A DNA stretch of 64,000 bases from Qaidamihabitans albus (GTDB taxonomy: Bacteria > Actinomycetota > Actinomycetes > Mycobacteriales > Pseudonocardiaceae). Each line of letters begins with the position of its first letter. The first letter of the stretch is position 1. Shown piece after piece: positions 50,942 through 59,228 of this stretch. The notes under the pieces were generated by a model that saw nothing but the letters and a program-made list of their open reading frames with translations, did no database searches and was not told the DNA's origin. The position numbers and the translations under genes were made by a program. The stretch is from contig NZ_JAEHOB010000002.1 of the NCBI RefSeq assembly GCF_016464705.1, forward strand, positions 496,001 through 560,000. Reading direction: 5' to 3'.

Positions 50942-51985
50942 TCAGCCGCGCCGGGGCGGCGGCCCGGTGGTGCCCCGCGCGACGAACTTGGGGTCCAGCA
51001 CCAGCTCCCGGACCTCCGAGCGAACCCCGTCCAGCCGCTCGGCCACCGCGCGGACGGCGAGTTCGGCCTGCCGGTCGGGGTCCTGGCGCACGGTCGTGAG
51101 GTCGATGTGCGAGAGGTGCGCGAGATGGCTGTCGTCATAGCCCACCACCGAGATGTCTCCGGGGACGCGCAGGCCGGCCCGCCACACCGCGTCGAGGAAA
51201 CCGATGGCGCAGCGGTCGTTGCCGGCGAGTATCGCGGTCGCCATGTTCACCCGGTCGGCGAGCAGCGCCATCGCCGCCTGCGCGCCCGACTCCTCCGTGT
51301 GGTCGCCGGGCAGCACCTGGATGTGCCCGGCCAGGCCGTGTTTGCGCATGGCGGCCCGGTAGGCGCGGCGGCGCTCAACTGAGCCTGCACCCTTGCCGCC
51401 GTCGATGTGCGTGATCGCGGAGTGGCCGAGCTCGACGAGGTGATCGATGGCCTGCCGCACGCCCTTGGCCTCGGCGGTGTGCACCGAGTCGACCTCGACC
51501 CCGGGAAAGCGGCGGCCGACGGCCACGACCGGGATCCGCTCGGCGAGCTCGGCGAGGTGCCTGGCCTCCATGTTCGGGCCGAGCATGATCAGCCCCTCGC
51601 AGCGGTGGCTCAGCAGCGCCTCCACCGCCTTGCGCTCGTCCCGCGTCGGCGCCGTGGCCGAGAGCAGGATGTCGTAGCCGTGCTGCTCCGCGACCGGGTA
51701 GATGCCCTCGACGATGTCGGCGTGGAAGGGGTTGCGGACGGTGAGCATGACGCCGAGCACCTTGCTGCGGCTGCGTGCGAGCATCTGCGCGGCGCTGTCC
51801 GGGCGGTAGCCGAGCTCGTCGGCCGCCTGGAAGACCCGTTCCCTTGTCTCCTTGCTCGCCCCCGGCTCGTTACGGAAGACCAGGGACACGAGCGCGCGCG
51901 ACACCCCGACCTTCGCGGCGACGTCCGCCATCGTCGGCCTGCTCTGCCGTGCGCGGTTACCGCGGGTCTCCGACTCCTCGCTCAT
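50942..51985 (-). CDS. LacI-family transcriptional regulator
   Basis: The N-terminal helix-turn-helix is in TMADVAAKVGVSRALVSLVF, followed by the hinge ELGYRPDSAAQMLA and a periplasmic-binding-protein-like sugar domain. It ends FVARGTTGPPPRRG. Divergent from a sugar ABC transporter, it very likely represses that operon through the tandem TAGAGCGC palindromes. ATG 51985 (MSEESETRG) is chosen; a GTG at 52021 would extend into the promoter. The start codon lies 147 bp from the transporter's first ATG. Confidence 0.92.
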   Translation of the reverse strand: MSEESETRGNRARQSRPTMADVAAKVGVSRALVSLVFRNEPGASKETRERVFQAADELGYRPDSAAQMLARSRSKVLGVMLTVRNPFHADIVEGIYPVAEQHGYDILLSATAPTRDERKAVEALLSHRCEGLIMLGPNMEARHLAELAERIPVVAVGRRFPGVEVDSVHTAEAKGVRQAIDHLVELGHSAITHIDGGKGAGSVERRRAYRAAMRKHGLAGHIQVLPGDHTEESGAQAAMALLADRVNMATAILAGNDRCAIGFLDAVWRAGLRVPGDISVVGYDDSHLAHLSHIDLTTVRQDPDRQAELAVRAVAERLDGVRSEVRELVLDPKFVARGTTGPPPRRG

Positions 51986-52030
51986 CCGTCGATCGTGCAC
52001 TCCCCCTCCGCAACCGTTCACTAGAAGGTA

Positions 52031-52060
52031 TTGACATCAGCGTGTGACGCGCAGCATAGT
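52031..52060 (+). promoter_or_regulatory. Promoter of the sugar ABC transporter operon
   Basis: TTGACA (52031-52036) and CATAGT (52055-52060) are spaced by 18 nt, close to the SigA consensus. The predicted start of transcription falls just before the operators at 52070. Confidence 0.6.
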
Positions 52061-52069
52061 ACCCGACTG

Positions 52070-52096
52070 CTAGAGCGCGCTAGTAGAGCGCACTAG
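52070..52096 (+). promoter_or_regulatory. Tandem palindromic operators (TAGAGCGC-N-CTAG)
   Basis: TAGAGCGCGCTAG (52071-52083) and TAGAGCGCACTAG (52084-52096) abut each other as a 13-bp direct repeat. Each is a near-perfect palindrome with the central CG pair typical of LacI-family operators. With the preceding C, the first is CTAGAGCGCGCTAG. Placed at and just after the likely start of transcription, they suit repression by the divergent LacI protein. Confidence 0.7.
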
Positions 52097-52131
52097 CCCT
52101 GGTCAGCCAACGCACAAAGAGGTGCAACCGC

Positions 52132-53133
52132 ATGAAGAAGAGGAATCGTGTGTCGTCGCTCGCCGCCCTCGCGGCCGCGGCACTGCTGGCGATCGCCGGT
52201 TGCAGTGGCAGCGGCGGCAAGGAGGCGCAGGAGGGCAGCGGCGGCATCGGCGCGGGCACCGCCGACACGCCGCGCCTGCGGGTCGCCATGATCACCCATG
52301 CCGCGCCGGGCGACACCTTCTGGGACCTGGTCCGCAAGGGCGCCGAGGCCGCGGCGGCGAAGGACAACGTCGAGCTGCTCTACTCGGCCGACCCGGAGGC
52401 GGGCCAGCAGGCCAACCTGGTGCAGAACGCGATCGACCAGAAGGTGGACGGGATCGCGCTCACCCTGGCCAAGCCGGACGCGATGACCGGAGTCGTGCGG
52501 AAGGCCGAGGCGGCCGGAATCCCCGTGGTCGGCTTCAACTCGGGACTGGACGACTGGAAGGGCATGGGCCTGCTGCAGTACTTCGGGCAGGACGAGGCGA
52601 TCGCGGGCAAGCAGTTCGCGGAGCGGCTGAACGAACTCGGCGCCAAGCGGGCGATCTGCGTGAACATGGAACAGGGCCACGTCGCGCTCGAAGCCCGCTG
52701 CGGCGGCCTGCGGGACAACTTCGACGGCAAGAGCGAGACGCTCTACGTCAACGGACAGGACATGCCGGCGGTCCAGTCCACGATCCAGGCCAAGCTGCAA
52801 CAGGATCCGGACATCGAGTACGTCGTGACGCTCGGCGCGCCGTTCGCGCTGGCCGCGGTGCAGTCGGTCGCCGACGCGGGCAGCTCGGCGAAGGTGGCGA
52901 CGTTCGACACGAACAAGGACCTCGTCAAGGCGATCAAGGACGGCGACGTGCAGTTCGCGGTCGACCAGCAGCCGTACCTGCAGGGCTATCTCGCGGTCGA
53001 CTCGATCTGGCTCTACCGGCACAACGGCAACTTCAGCGGCGGCGGTGAGCAGCCGGTGCTGACCGGGCCTGCGTTCATCACCAAGGACAACATCGACAGC
53101 ATCGCCGAGTTCGCCGAGAACGGCACCCGCTAG
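52132..53133 (+). CDS. Sugar ABC transporter substrate-binding lipoprotein
   Basis: The 333-residue protein has a lipoprotein signal with lipobox IAGC (Cys24). A ribose/galactose-type periplasmic binding fold follows (LRVAMITHAAPGDTFWDLVRKGAE, NAIDQKVDGIALTLAKPDAM). It would be anchored outside the membrane and hand sugar to the permease encoded next. The ligand is not readable; relatives bind ribose, fructose or inositol. It is the first gene of a three-gene operon under LacI control. Confidence 0.92.
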   Translation: MKKRNRVSSLAALAAAALLAIAGCSGSGGKEAQEGSGGIGAGTADTPRLRVAMITHAAPGDTFWDLVRKGAEAAAAKDNVELLYSADPEAGQQANLVQNAIDQKVDGIALTLAKPDAMTGVVRKAEAAGIPVVGFNSGLDDWKGMGLLQYFGQDEAIAGKQFAERLNELGAKRAICVNMEQGHVALEARCGGLRDNFDGKSETLYVNGQDMPAVQSTIQAKLQQDPDIEYVVTLGAPFALAAVQSVADAGSSAKVATFDTNKDLVKAIKDGDVQFAVDQQPYLQGYLAVDSIWLYRHNGNFSGGGEQPVLTGPAFITKDNIDSIAEFAENGTR

Positions 53134-53149
53134 GCGCGGGGAGGCAACC

Positions 53150-54211
53150 ATGACTCAGGCAGTTCAGCCCGCACCCGCCCCGGCGCCACCGGAGCCCGGG
53201 CACGCGCAGGCCGGCAGGCGGTCGGTGGGCAAGCGGTTCTTCGGCCGGCCGGAGGTCGGCTCGCTGATGGGCGCGGTCGCGGTGTTCGTGATGTTCTTCG
53301 TGATCGCGGAGCCGTTCCGGCACGCGGCGTCGCTGTCCACCGTGCTGTACGCGTCGTCGACCATCGGGATCGTCACGGTCGGGGTGGCGCTGCTGATGAT
53401 CGGCGGGGAGTTCGATCTCTCCGCGGGCGTGGCGGTGACGACCTCGGCGCTGACGGCGGCGATGTTCGCCTTCGAGTTCACCACCAACGTGTGGGTCGGC
53501 ATCGTCGTGGCGCTCGCGCTTTCGCTCGGCATCGGGATGTTCAACGGCTACGTGCTGATACGCACCCGGCTGCCCAGCTTCCTGGTGATGCTGTCGACGT
53601 TCCTGATGTTGCAAGGGCTGAACCTGGCGGTCACGAAGCTGGTCAGCGGCGGGGTGGCGACGGACTCGATCGCCGACATGGACGGTTTCGACTCCGCTCG
53701 CGCCGTGTTCGCCTCGGCGTTGACGATCGGCGCGGTCTCGGTGAAGGTCACCGTCTTCTGGTGGCTGGCTTTCGTGGCGATCGCCACCTGGGTGCTGCTG
53801 CGCACGAAGGTCGGCAACTGGATCTTCGCCGTCGGCGGGCAGGCCGACTCGGCCCGCGCGGTCGGGGTACCGGTCAAGCGCACCAAGATCGGCCTGTTCA
53901 TGACGGTCGGCTTCACCGCGTGGTTCGCCGGGATGCACAAGCTGTTCGCGTTCAACACGGTCCAGTCCGGCGAGGGGGTGGGCCAGGAGCTGATCTTCAT
54001 CGCCGCGGCGGTGATCGGCGGCTGCCTGCTCACCGGCGGGTACGGCTCGGCGGTCGGCGCGGCGATCGGCGCGTTCATCTTCGGCATGACCGGCCAGGGC
54101 ATCGTCTACGCCGGCTGGAATCCGGACTGGTTCATGTTCTTCATCGGCGCGACGCTGCTGGCGGCGACGCTGCTCAACTTGTGGGTGCGCAACCGCGCCG
54201 CCCGGAGGTGA
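53150..54211 (+). CDS. Sugar ABC transporter permease (RbsC/FrcC type)
   Basis: The 353-residue polytopic protein has about eight to ten TM helices. Typical segments are [40 protein letters not shown] and [19 protein letters not shown]. The N-terminal 30 residues are Pro/Ala-rich and cytoplasmic. It is 16 nt after the binding-protein gene and 4 nt before the ATPase gene, as expected for one operon. Confidence 0.92.
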   Translation: MTQAVQPAPAPAPPEPGHAQAGRRSVGKRFFGRPEVGSLMGAVAVFVMFFVIAEPFRHAASLSTVLYASSTIGIVTVGVALLMIGGEFDLSAGVAVTTSALTAAMFAFEFTTNVWVGIVVALALSLGIGMFNGYVLIRTRLPSFLVMLSTFLMLQGLNLAVTKLVSGGVATDSIADMDGFDSARAVFASALTIGAVSVKVTVFWWLAFVAIATWVLLRTKVGNWIFAVGGQADSARAVGVPVKRTKIGLFMTVGFTAWFAGMHKLFAFNTVQSGEGVGQELIFIAAAVIGGCLLTGGYGSAVGAAIGAFIFGMTGQGIVYAGWNPDWFMFFIGATLLAATLLNLWVRNRAARR

Positions 54212-54215
54212 CACC

Positions 54216-55052
54216 ATGACCAACGCCGACGACCGCGTGCCGGTGGTCGAACTCGAGGGCATCGGCAAGCACTACGGCAACATCCGTGCTCTGCACGACG
54301 TCAGTCTCGCGGTGCACGAGGCACGCGTGACGTGCATCCTCGGCGACAACGGCGCCGGGAAGTCCACCCTGATCAAGATCGTCTCCGGCCTGCACGGCTA
54401 CGACGACGGCACGTACCGCGTCGACGGGGAGCCGGTGCGCTTCGCCTCCCCGCGCGACGCGCTGGACCGGGGCATCGCGACGGTGTACCAGGACCTCGCG
54501 GTGGTGCCGCTGATGCCGGTGTGGCGCAACTTCTTCCTCGGCTCGGAGCGCACCACAGGGCACTGGCCGCTACGGCGGCTGGACGTGCGGGGCATGCGCG
54601 CCACGGCCGACGCCGAATTGCGGAAGATGGGCATTCACCTGCCCGACATCGACCAGCCGATCGGCACCCTCTCCGGCGGGCAGCGTCAGTGCGTGGCCAT
54701 CGCGCGTGCCATCTACTTCGGTGCCCGGGTGCTCATCCTGGACGAGCCGACCGCCGCGCTCGGGGTCAAGCAGTCCGGGGTGGTGCTCAAGTACGTCGCC
54801 GCCGCCAGGGAGGCCGGGCTCGGCGTCATCTTCATCACCCACAACCCGCACCACGCGTTCCTGGTCGGCGACCATTTTGCCGTCCTCAAGCACGGCGAGG
54901 TGGAGCTGGACGCCGCCCGCGACGCGCTCACCCTGGACGAGCTCACCCTGCACATGGCCGGGGGTGCCGAACTGGAGACCCTCAAACACGAGCTCGAGCG
55001 CGTCGACAGTCCCGGCCTCGGAGCGCTACCCCAGCCCAGCGGCACCGCCTGA
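54216..55052 (+). CDS. Sugar ABC transporter ATP-binding protein
   Basis: This single ABC domain has 278 residues: Walker [10 protein letters not shown], signature [14 protein letters not shown], Walker [13 protein letters not shown] and the His-loop ITHNPHH. It has one nucleotide-binding domain, as in FrcA, rather than the duplicated RbsA form. A homodimer would energise the permease. No sugar kinase or isomerase is encoded nearby, so the metabolic use of the substrate is not shown here. Confidence 0.92.
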   Translation: MTNADDRVPVVELEGIGKHYGNIRALHDVSLAVHEARVTCILGDNGAGKSTLIKIVSGLHGYDDGTYRVDGEPVRFASPRDALDRGIATVYQDLAVVPLMPVWRNFFLGSERTTGHWPLRRLDVRGMRATADAELRKMGIHLPDIDQPIGTLSGGQRQCVAIARAIYFGARVLILDEPTAALGVKQSGVVLKYVAAAREAGLGVIFITHNPHHAFLVGDHFAVLKHGEVELDAARDALTLDELTLHMAGGAELETLKHELERVDSPGLGALPQPSGTA

Positions 55053-55056
55053 GCCG

Positions 55057-55231
55057 GACCACGTGCCGCCGAGAGCGCCACCGCGCCCTCGGCGGCACGC
55101 AGGGCACTGTCGACCGAGATCTCATCGCGTATCGCCGGTGCCGCGACCATGTCTCCGCGACAAACACGTCGCCGCCGCGTTCGATCGCGGCCGGCCGGTC
55201 CACCACCGATCACCGCGATGTGCCCGCTCAT
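55057..55231 (-). pseudogene. Remnant of an FAD-dependent oxidoreductase gene
   Basis: A well-placed start (GGAAGGGA before ATG 55231) opens MSGHIAVIGGGPAGR, the N-terminal dinucleotide motif of a flavoprotein. Directly after it comes sequence of the family's C-terminus. GGDVFVA is in one frame, and GDMVAAPAIRDEISVDSALR then RAAEGAVAL are in the other, so one base is missing near the join. About 250 residues of the middle are gone. This is an internally deleted, frameshifted gene related to thioredoxin-reductase-like or similar proteins. Confidence 0.65.
55062..55099 (+). terminator. Stem-loop after the ABC transporter operon
   Basis: CGTGCCGCCGAG (55062-55073) and CTCGGCGGCACG (55088-55099) are perfect 12-bp arms with a 14-nt loop, 10 nt after the ATPase stop. 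There is no U-tract, as usual for high-GC actinobacteria. The hairpin overlaps the end of the pseudogene remnant. Confidence 0.5.
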
Positions 55232-55342
55232 CACCGTCCCTTCCGTGCGGCATCGCGGGAAGGACGAGACGCCCATGCCGGACGAGGCAGGGGCCGTGAT
55301 CCCCGGCACCCGGCCCTGGACAGCGTCGCTAGAGTCGCCAGG

Positions 55343-56719
55343 GTGTCCCCACCGTTCGCGCTCGCCGACCTGCCCGCCCTGACCGGGAACGTCTTCGACG
55401 ACGACGCGAGCCTGGCCAGAGCCGCGCAGGACTGGGGTCATGTCGTGCAGGCCCGGCCGAGGGCTGTGGTGCGGCCGGGGTCGGCCGCCGACGTCGCCGC
55501 CGTCGTCACGTTCGCCGCAGGCCGCGGGATCCCGGTCGCCGCGCGCGGCGCCGGGCACTCGCCGTTCGGACAGGGGCAGGCCGAGGGCGGGATCGTGCTC
55601 GACATGACGAGCCTGTCGACCGTGCACGCGGGCACGGGCGACCAGGTGCTCGTCGACGCGGGAGCACGGTGGCGGCAGGTACTGGCCGCGACCCTGCCGC
55701 GGGGGCTGACGCCACCCGTGCTCACGGACTACCTGGACCTCACGGTGGGCGGCACCCTTGCCGTCGGCGGGCTCGGGGGCATGAGCCACCGGCACGGCGC
55801 GCAGACCGACACCGTCGCCGAGCTGGAGGTCGTCACCGGTTCCGGCGAGCTGCGGCGGTGCTCGGCGGAGCAGGACCGCGACCTGTTCGACGCGGTGCGA
55901 GCCGGGCTCGGCCAGTGCGGCGTCCTCGTGCGCGCCGCGATCCGCCTGCGGCCGGCCCGGCAGCGCGCCCGCCGGTGGCGGCTGTACTACGACTCGGCCA
56001 CAGCCTTCGTCGCCGACCAGCGCCTCGTCGTCGGCGACGGCCGGTTCGACTACGTGGAGGGCCAGGCGCTGCTGGACGACGACGCCGAGTCCTGGCGGTA
56101 CCTGCTCGAAGCGACCACCTACTACTCGCTGCCGGACGAGCCCGACGAGGACGAGCTGCTCGGCGATCTCTCCTTCGACCGGGACACGACCGAACGCGAG
56201 GACACGACCTACCTGGAGTTCCTCGACCGGATGGCCGAGGGCGAGGCGATCCTGCGGGCGGAGGGAAGCTGGTACCGCCCGCATCCGTGGCTGAACATGT
56301 TCGTCCCGGACGACGCCGTCGAGGAGTTCGTGAAGGAGACCCTGGCCGGCACCACCGGCGCCGACCTGGGCGACACGGGACTGGTGATGCTGTATCCGGT
56401 GCGCACCGACCGGCTCGGCACGCCGCTGCTGCGAACGCCGCCGGGCGAACTCGCGTGGCTGTTCGCGCTGCTGCGCACGGGAGAGCCGCACGACGTGGCG
56501 GGGACCGCACGCATGGTGCGGCTCAACGCGGAGCTGTTCGAACGCGCGAGCGGCCTCGGCGGCACCGTCTATCCGGTGAACATGCTGCCGATGTCACCGA
56601 AGGACTGGGCCGAGCACTTCGGCGACGAGTGGCCCACCCTGCAGGCCGCGAAACGCCGGTACGACCCCGAGGGCGTGCTCACGCCGGGGCAGGGTGTCTT
56701 CGGCAGCGACGCGCCGTAG
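55343..56719 (+). CDS. FAD-binding oxidoreductase, cytokinin dehydrogenase-like
   Basis: This 458-residue PCMH-fold flavoprotein has an N-terminal FAD domain with ARGAGHSPFGQGQA, where the His of GHS is the site of covalent FAD linkage in cytokinin dehydrogenases. The C-terminus (PMSPKDWAEHFGDEWPTLQA, then KRRYDPEGVLTPGQGVFG) also resembles the plant CKX/FasE family. There is no signal peptide. GTG 55343 fits the N-terminus of the fold. The substrate remains open: cytokinin-type N6-isopentenyladenine is the obvious test, but sugars or alcohols are possible for this superfamily. Confidence 0.75.
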   Translation: MSPPFALADLPALTGNVFDDDASLARAAQDWGHVVQARPRAVVRPGSAADVAAVVTFAAGRGIPVAARGAGHSPFGQGQAEGGIVLDMTSLSTVHAGTGDQVLVDAGARWRQVLAATLPRGLTPPVLTDYLDLTVGGTLAVGGLGGMSHRHGAQTDTVAELEVVTGSGELRRCSAEQDRDLFDAVRAGLGQCGVLVRAAIRLRPARQRARRWRLYYDSATAFVADQRLVVGDGRFDYVEGQALLDDDAESWRYLLEATTYYSLPDEPDEDELLGDLSFDRDTTEREDTTYLEFLDRMAEGEAILRAEGSWYRPHPWLNMFVPDDAVEEFVKETLAGTTGADLGDTGLVMLYPVRTDRLGTPLLRTPPGELAWLFALLRTGEPHDVAGTARMVRLNAELFERASGLGGTVYPVNMLPMSPKDWAEHFGDEWPTLQAAKRRYDPEGVLTPGQGVFGSDAP

Positions 56720-56753
56720 CCGGTGCTCGCTGGCCTGTTCACGAGGGCCCCGT

Positions 56754-57269
56754 TCACGAAGGGCCGGGACCCAGCGCGGCCCACTCCTCCCAGCGCGCCG
56801 CAAAGTCGTCCGCCGGGTCCATCCCGGGATCGGCGCCGGGGCCGGCCGGGACCGTACGCGGCGTACGCGCAGTAGGCACGGTGGGCACGGGGCCGCCGTC
56901 CCGGTCCATCCCCTCGACGAGCCCGCGCACGTCCTCGACCGCGGGATCGACCAGTGCGGCGCCGGTGGTGAGACAGCCGTGCAGCGCACGCAGGTCCGCC
57001 ACCACGTCCCCGACGATCGCGGGGTCGGGGACCGTGCTCGGCGCGTACAGGCCGATCCGGTCGACCGTCGCGGCGAGGGAACGGGTGAGGCGCAGCGTGC
57101 CGCTGATCGCCTCCCGGAGGGCGCGCAGGTCACCGTCGTGAGCATCGAGCGCCCGCTGCACGCGGGCGATGCCGCGCTCGGCTTCCTCGATGGCTTCGGC
57201 GACAGGGTGGGACCGCTGATCGGACCGGCGATCGCGCACGGCGTGATTCACCTTCTTTTCGCTCGACAT
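56754..57269 (-). CDS. Hypothetical protein with helical N-terminal region
   Basis: The 171-residue product has charged helices (HPVAEAIEEAERGIARVQRA, LRALREAISGTLRLTRSLAA) and a Pro/Gly-rich linker, ending DDFAARWEEWAALGPGPS. No known domain is recognised. ATG 57269 is chosen; a TTG at 57284 is also in frame. It is convergent with the cytokinin-dehydrogenase-like gene and divergent from the MerR-type gene. Confidence 0.6.
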   Translation of the reverse strand: MSSEKKVNHAVRDRRSDQRSHPVAEAIEEAERGIARVQRALDAHDGDLRALREAISGTLRLTRSLAATVDRIGLYAPSTVPDPAIVGDVVADLRALHGCLTTGAALVDPAVEDVRGLVEGMDRDGGPVPTVPTARTPRTVPAGPGADPGMDPADDFAARWEEWAALGPGPS

Positions 57270-57351
57270 GAGACGTGTGATCAACCTGTAATTCTTATAG
57301 CGTCCACTTCAAATTGTGTCAACCAGTCGCTAGAGATAGCCTTGACATGCA

Positions 57352-57825
57352 ATGGCCATTTCGGTTGACGGAGATCGAGCCGCCATGAACCTGCGCTACC
57401 TGGACGACGAGCACTACCCCGCGTACACGACAGGGCAGGCAGCCGAGTTGCTCGGCGTGGAACAGCCGTTCCTGCGCAGCCTCGACCATGCGGGAGTCGT
57501 TTCGCCGGAGCGCTCCAGCGGTGGGCATCGCCGCTACTCCCGTCACCAGCTCGGCATGGCCAGCCGGCTGCGCAGCCTGTTCGACGACGGGCACACCCTG
57601 GCCTCCGCGCACCGCATCCTCGAACTCGAGAACGAACTCGACGAAGCGCGCCAGGAAATCGCGCGACTGCGGGCCGAACTGGCCGAGCTCGATGGCGGGC
57701 ACGAGCGCAGTCGTTCGCCGCGGGCCGGTGCAGCCGGCAACGGTGGCGCACACGAGCACAGCAACGGCGGCACGCCGGCGAGTGAAGCAGATCACCACGG
57801 TGGCCCCGGCCGCCCGGGACGGTGA
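57352..57825 (+). CDS. MerR-family transcriptional regulator
   Basis: The helix-turn-helix region is YTTGQAAELLGVEQPFLRSL followed by RSSGGHRRYSRHQLGMASRL, as in MerR/HspR-like proteins. It continues with a coiled coil (ELENELDEARQEIARLRAEL) and a short Gly/His-rich tail. No metal-binding cysteines are seen. The gene ends 10 bp before tmsA, so it is probably cotranscribed with tmsA and tmsB and may control them. An ATG at 57385 (MNLRYLDD) is an alternative start. TGTCAA/TTGACA half-sites flank 57318-57347 upstream. Confidence 0.82.
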   Translation: MAISVDGDRAAMNLRYLDDEHYPAYTTGQAAELLGVEQPFLRSLDHAGVVSPERSSGGHRRYSRHQLGMASRLRSLFDDGHTLASAHRILELENELDEARQEIARLRAELAELDGGHERSRSPRAGAAGNGGAHEHSNGGTPASEADHHGGPGRPGR

Positions 57826-57835
57826 TCATAGGGTC

Positions 57836-59221
57836 ATGGCGCTGAACAGCCGGGATGCCGGCAACCGTTCCCCAGGAGCCTCCGGACACGACGCACGGGT
57901 CGCACAGCTCCGGAGCCAGCTCGCGGCACTGCCCGCGGGCGCGCCGGTACGGCTGGCGAAACGCACGTCCAACCTCTTCCGACCACGCGCCGACTCCCGC
58001 ACCGCGGGGCTCGACGTATCCGGCTTCCGGCACGTCCTCGACGTCGACCCGGTGGCCCGCACGGCCGACGTCGAGGGCATGGTCACCTACGAGGAGCTTG
58101 TGGACGCGACCCTGCCACACGGACTGATGCCGCTGGTGGTGCCGCAGCTGAAGACCATCACCCTGGGCGGCGCGGTAACGGGCCTCGGCATCGAGTCCTC
58201 GTCGTTCCGCAACGGGATGCCGCACGAGTCGGTGCTCGAGATGGAGCTGCTCACCGGTGCCGGCGACATCGTCGTCGCCCGCCCGGACGGCGAACACAGC
58301 GACCTCTTCTACGGTTTCCCCAACTCCTACGGCACCCTCGGCTACGCGTTGCGCCTGCGCATCGAGCTCGAACCGGTGCGCCCGTACGTGCGGCTGCGCC
58401 ATGTACGGCACAGCGACCCCGATGAGTACTTCGCCGCGCTGGACCGCGCGTGCCGCGACGGCGAGGCCGACTTCGTCGACGGCACCGTGTTCGGTCCCCA
58501 CGAGATGTACCTGACGCTCGGCACATTCACCGACGACGCACCGCGCACCAGCGACTACACCTGGCTCAACATCTACTACCGCTCCATCCGGGAGCGCACC
58601 ACCGACCACCTCACCACGCGCGACTACCTCTGGCGCTGGGACACCGACTGGTTCTGGTGCTCCCGCGCACTCGGCGCGCAGAACCGCCTGGTGCGGCTGC
58701 TGCTCGGCCGCCGGCTGCTGCGCTCGGACGTGTACTGGAAGGTGGTCTCCTTCGAGCGGCGCCACCGCCTGCTCGCCCGGCTCGAACGCAGGCTGGGCAA
58801 GCCGGAGACGGAGGCTGTCGTGCAGGACATCGAGGTGCCCGTGGACCGGGCGGCCGAGTTCCTCGACGTCCTCCACCGCGAGGTCCCGATCAGTCCGGTC
58901 TGGATCTGCCCGGTCCGGCAGCGCCGGGCCGACCAGCACTGGCCGCTGTACGAGCTGGACCCCGAAACGCTCTATGTCAACTTCGGATTCTGGGGCACGG
59001 TGCCACTCGCCGACGGCGAAGCACCGGGCACCCACAACCGGCTGATCGAGCGCACCGTGACGGAACTCGGTGGACGCAAGTCGCTCTACTCGGAAAGCTT
59101 CTACGACGAGAAGACGTTCTGGCGCCTCTACAACGGCGAGGCCTACCACGCGCTGAAGCGGCGCTACGACCCCGGCCAGAGGCTACTGGACCTGTACGGC
59201 AAATGTGTCGAGGCGAGGTGA
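57836..59221 (+). CDS. tmsA: FAD-binding oxidoreductase for 10-methyl fatty acid synthesis (TmsA-like)
   Basis: The 461-residue PCMH-type flavoprotein (FRHVLDVDPVARTADVEGMV, TLGGAVTGLGIESSSF, HSDLFYGFPNSYGTLGYALR) is adjacent to a cyclopropane-synthase-like methyltransferase. Such pairs (tmsA/tmsB, also called bfaA/bfaB) make 10-methylstearic acid: the methyltransferase forms a 10-methylene acyl chain that the flavoprotein reduces. The assignment rests on this pairing and on DWARF1/DHCR24-like features. The third gene, tmsC, is not seen. Seven nt separate it from tmsB. Confidence 0.85.
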   Translation: MALNSRDAGNRSPGASGHDARVAQLRSQLAALPAGAPVRLAKRTSNLFRPRADSRTAGLDVSGFRHVLDVDPVARTADVEGMVTYEELVDATLPHGLMPLVVPQLKTITLGGAVTGLGIESSSFRNGMPHESVLEMELLTGAGDIVVARPDGEHSDLFYGFPNSYGTLGYALRLRIELEPVRPYVRLRHVRHSDPDEYFAALDRACRDGEADFVDGTVFGPHEMYLTLGTFTDDAPRTSDYTWLNIYYRSIRERTTDHLTTRDYLWRWDTDWFWCSRALGAQNRLVRLLLGRRLLRSDVYWKVVSFERRHRLLARLERRLGKPETEAVVQDIEVPVDRAAEFLDVLHREVPISPVWICPVRQRRADQHWPLYELDPETLYVNFGFWGTVPLADGEAPGTHNRLIERTVTELGGRKSLYSESFYDEKTFWRLYNGEAYHALKRRYDPGQRLLDLYGKCVEAR

Positions 59222-59228
59222 GGGCACG

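Noticed and set aside
57319-57798. Minus-strand ORF starting with a lipoprotein-like signal (VATVAGC)
   Set aside because: It lies fully antisense to the MerR-type gene, the rest of the sequence is compositional read-through, and no family pattern is visible. The lipobox is a chance product of the Gly/His-rich tail.
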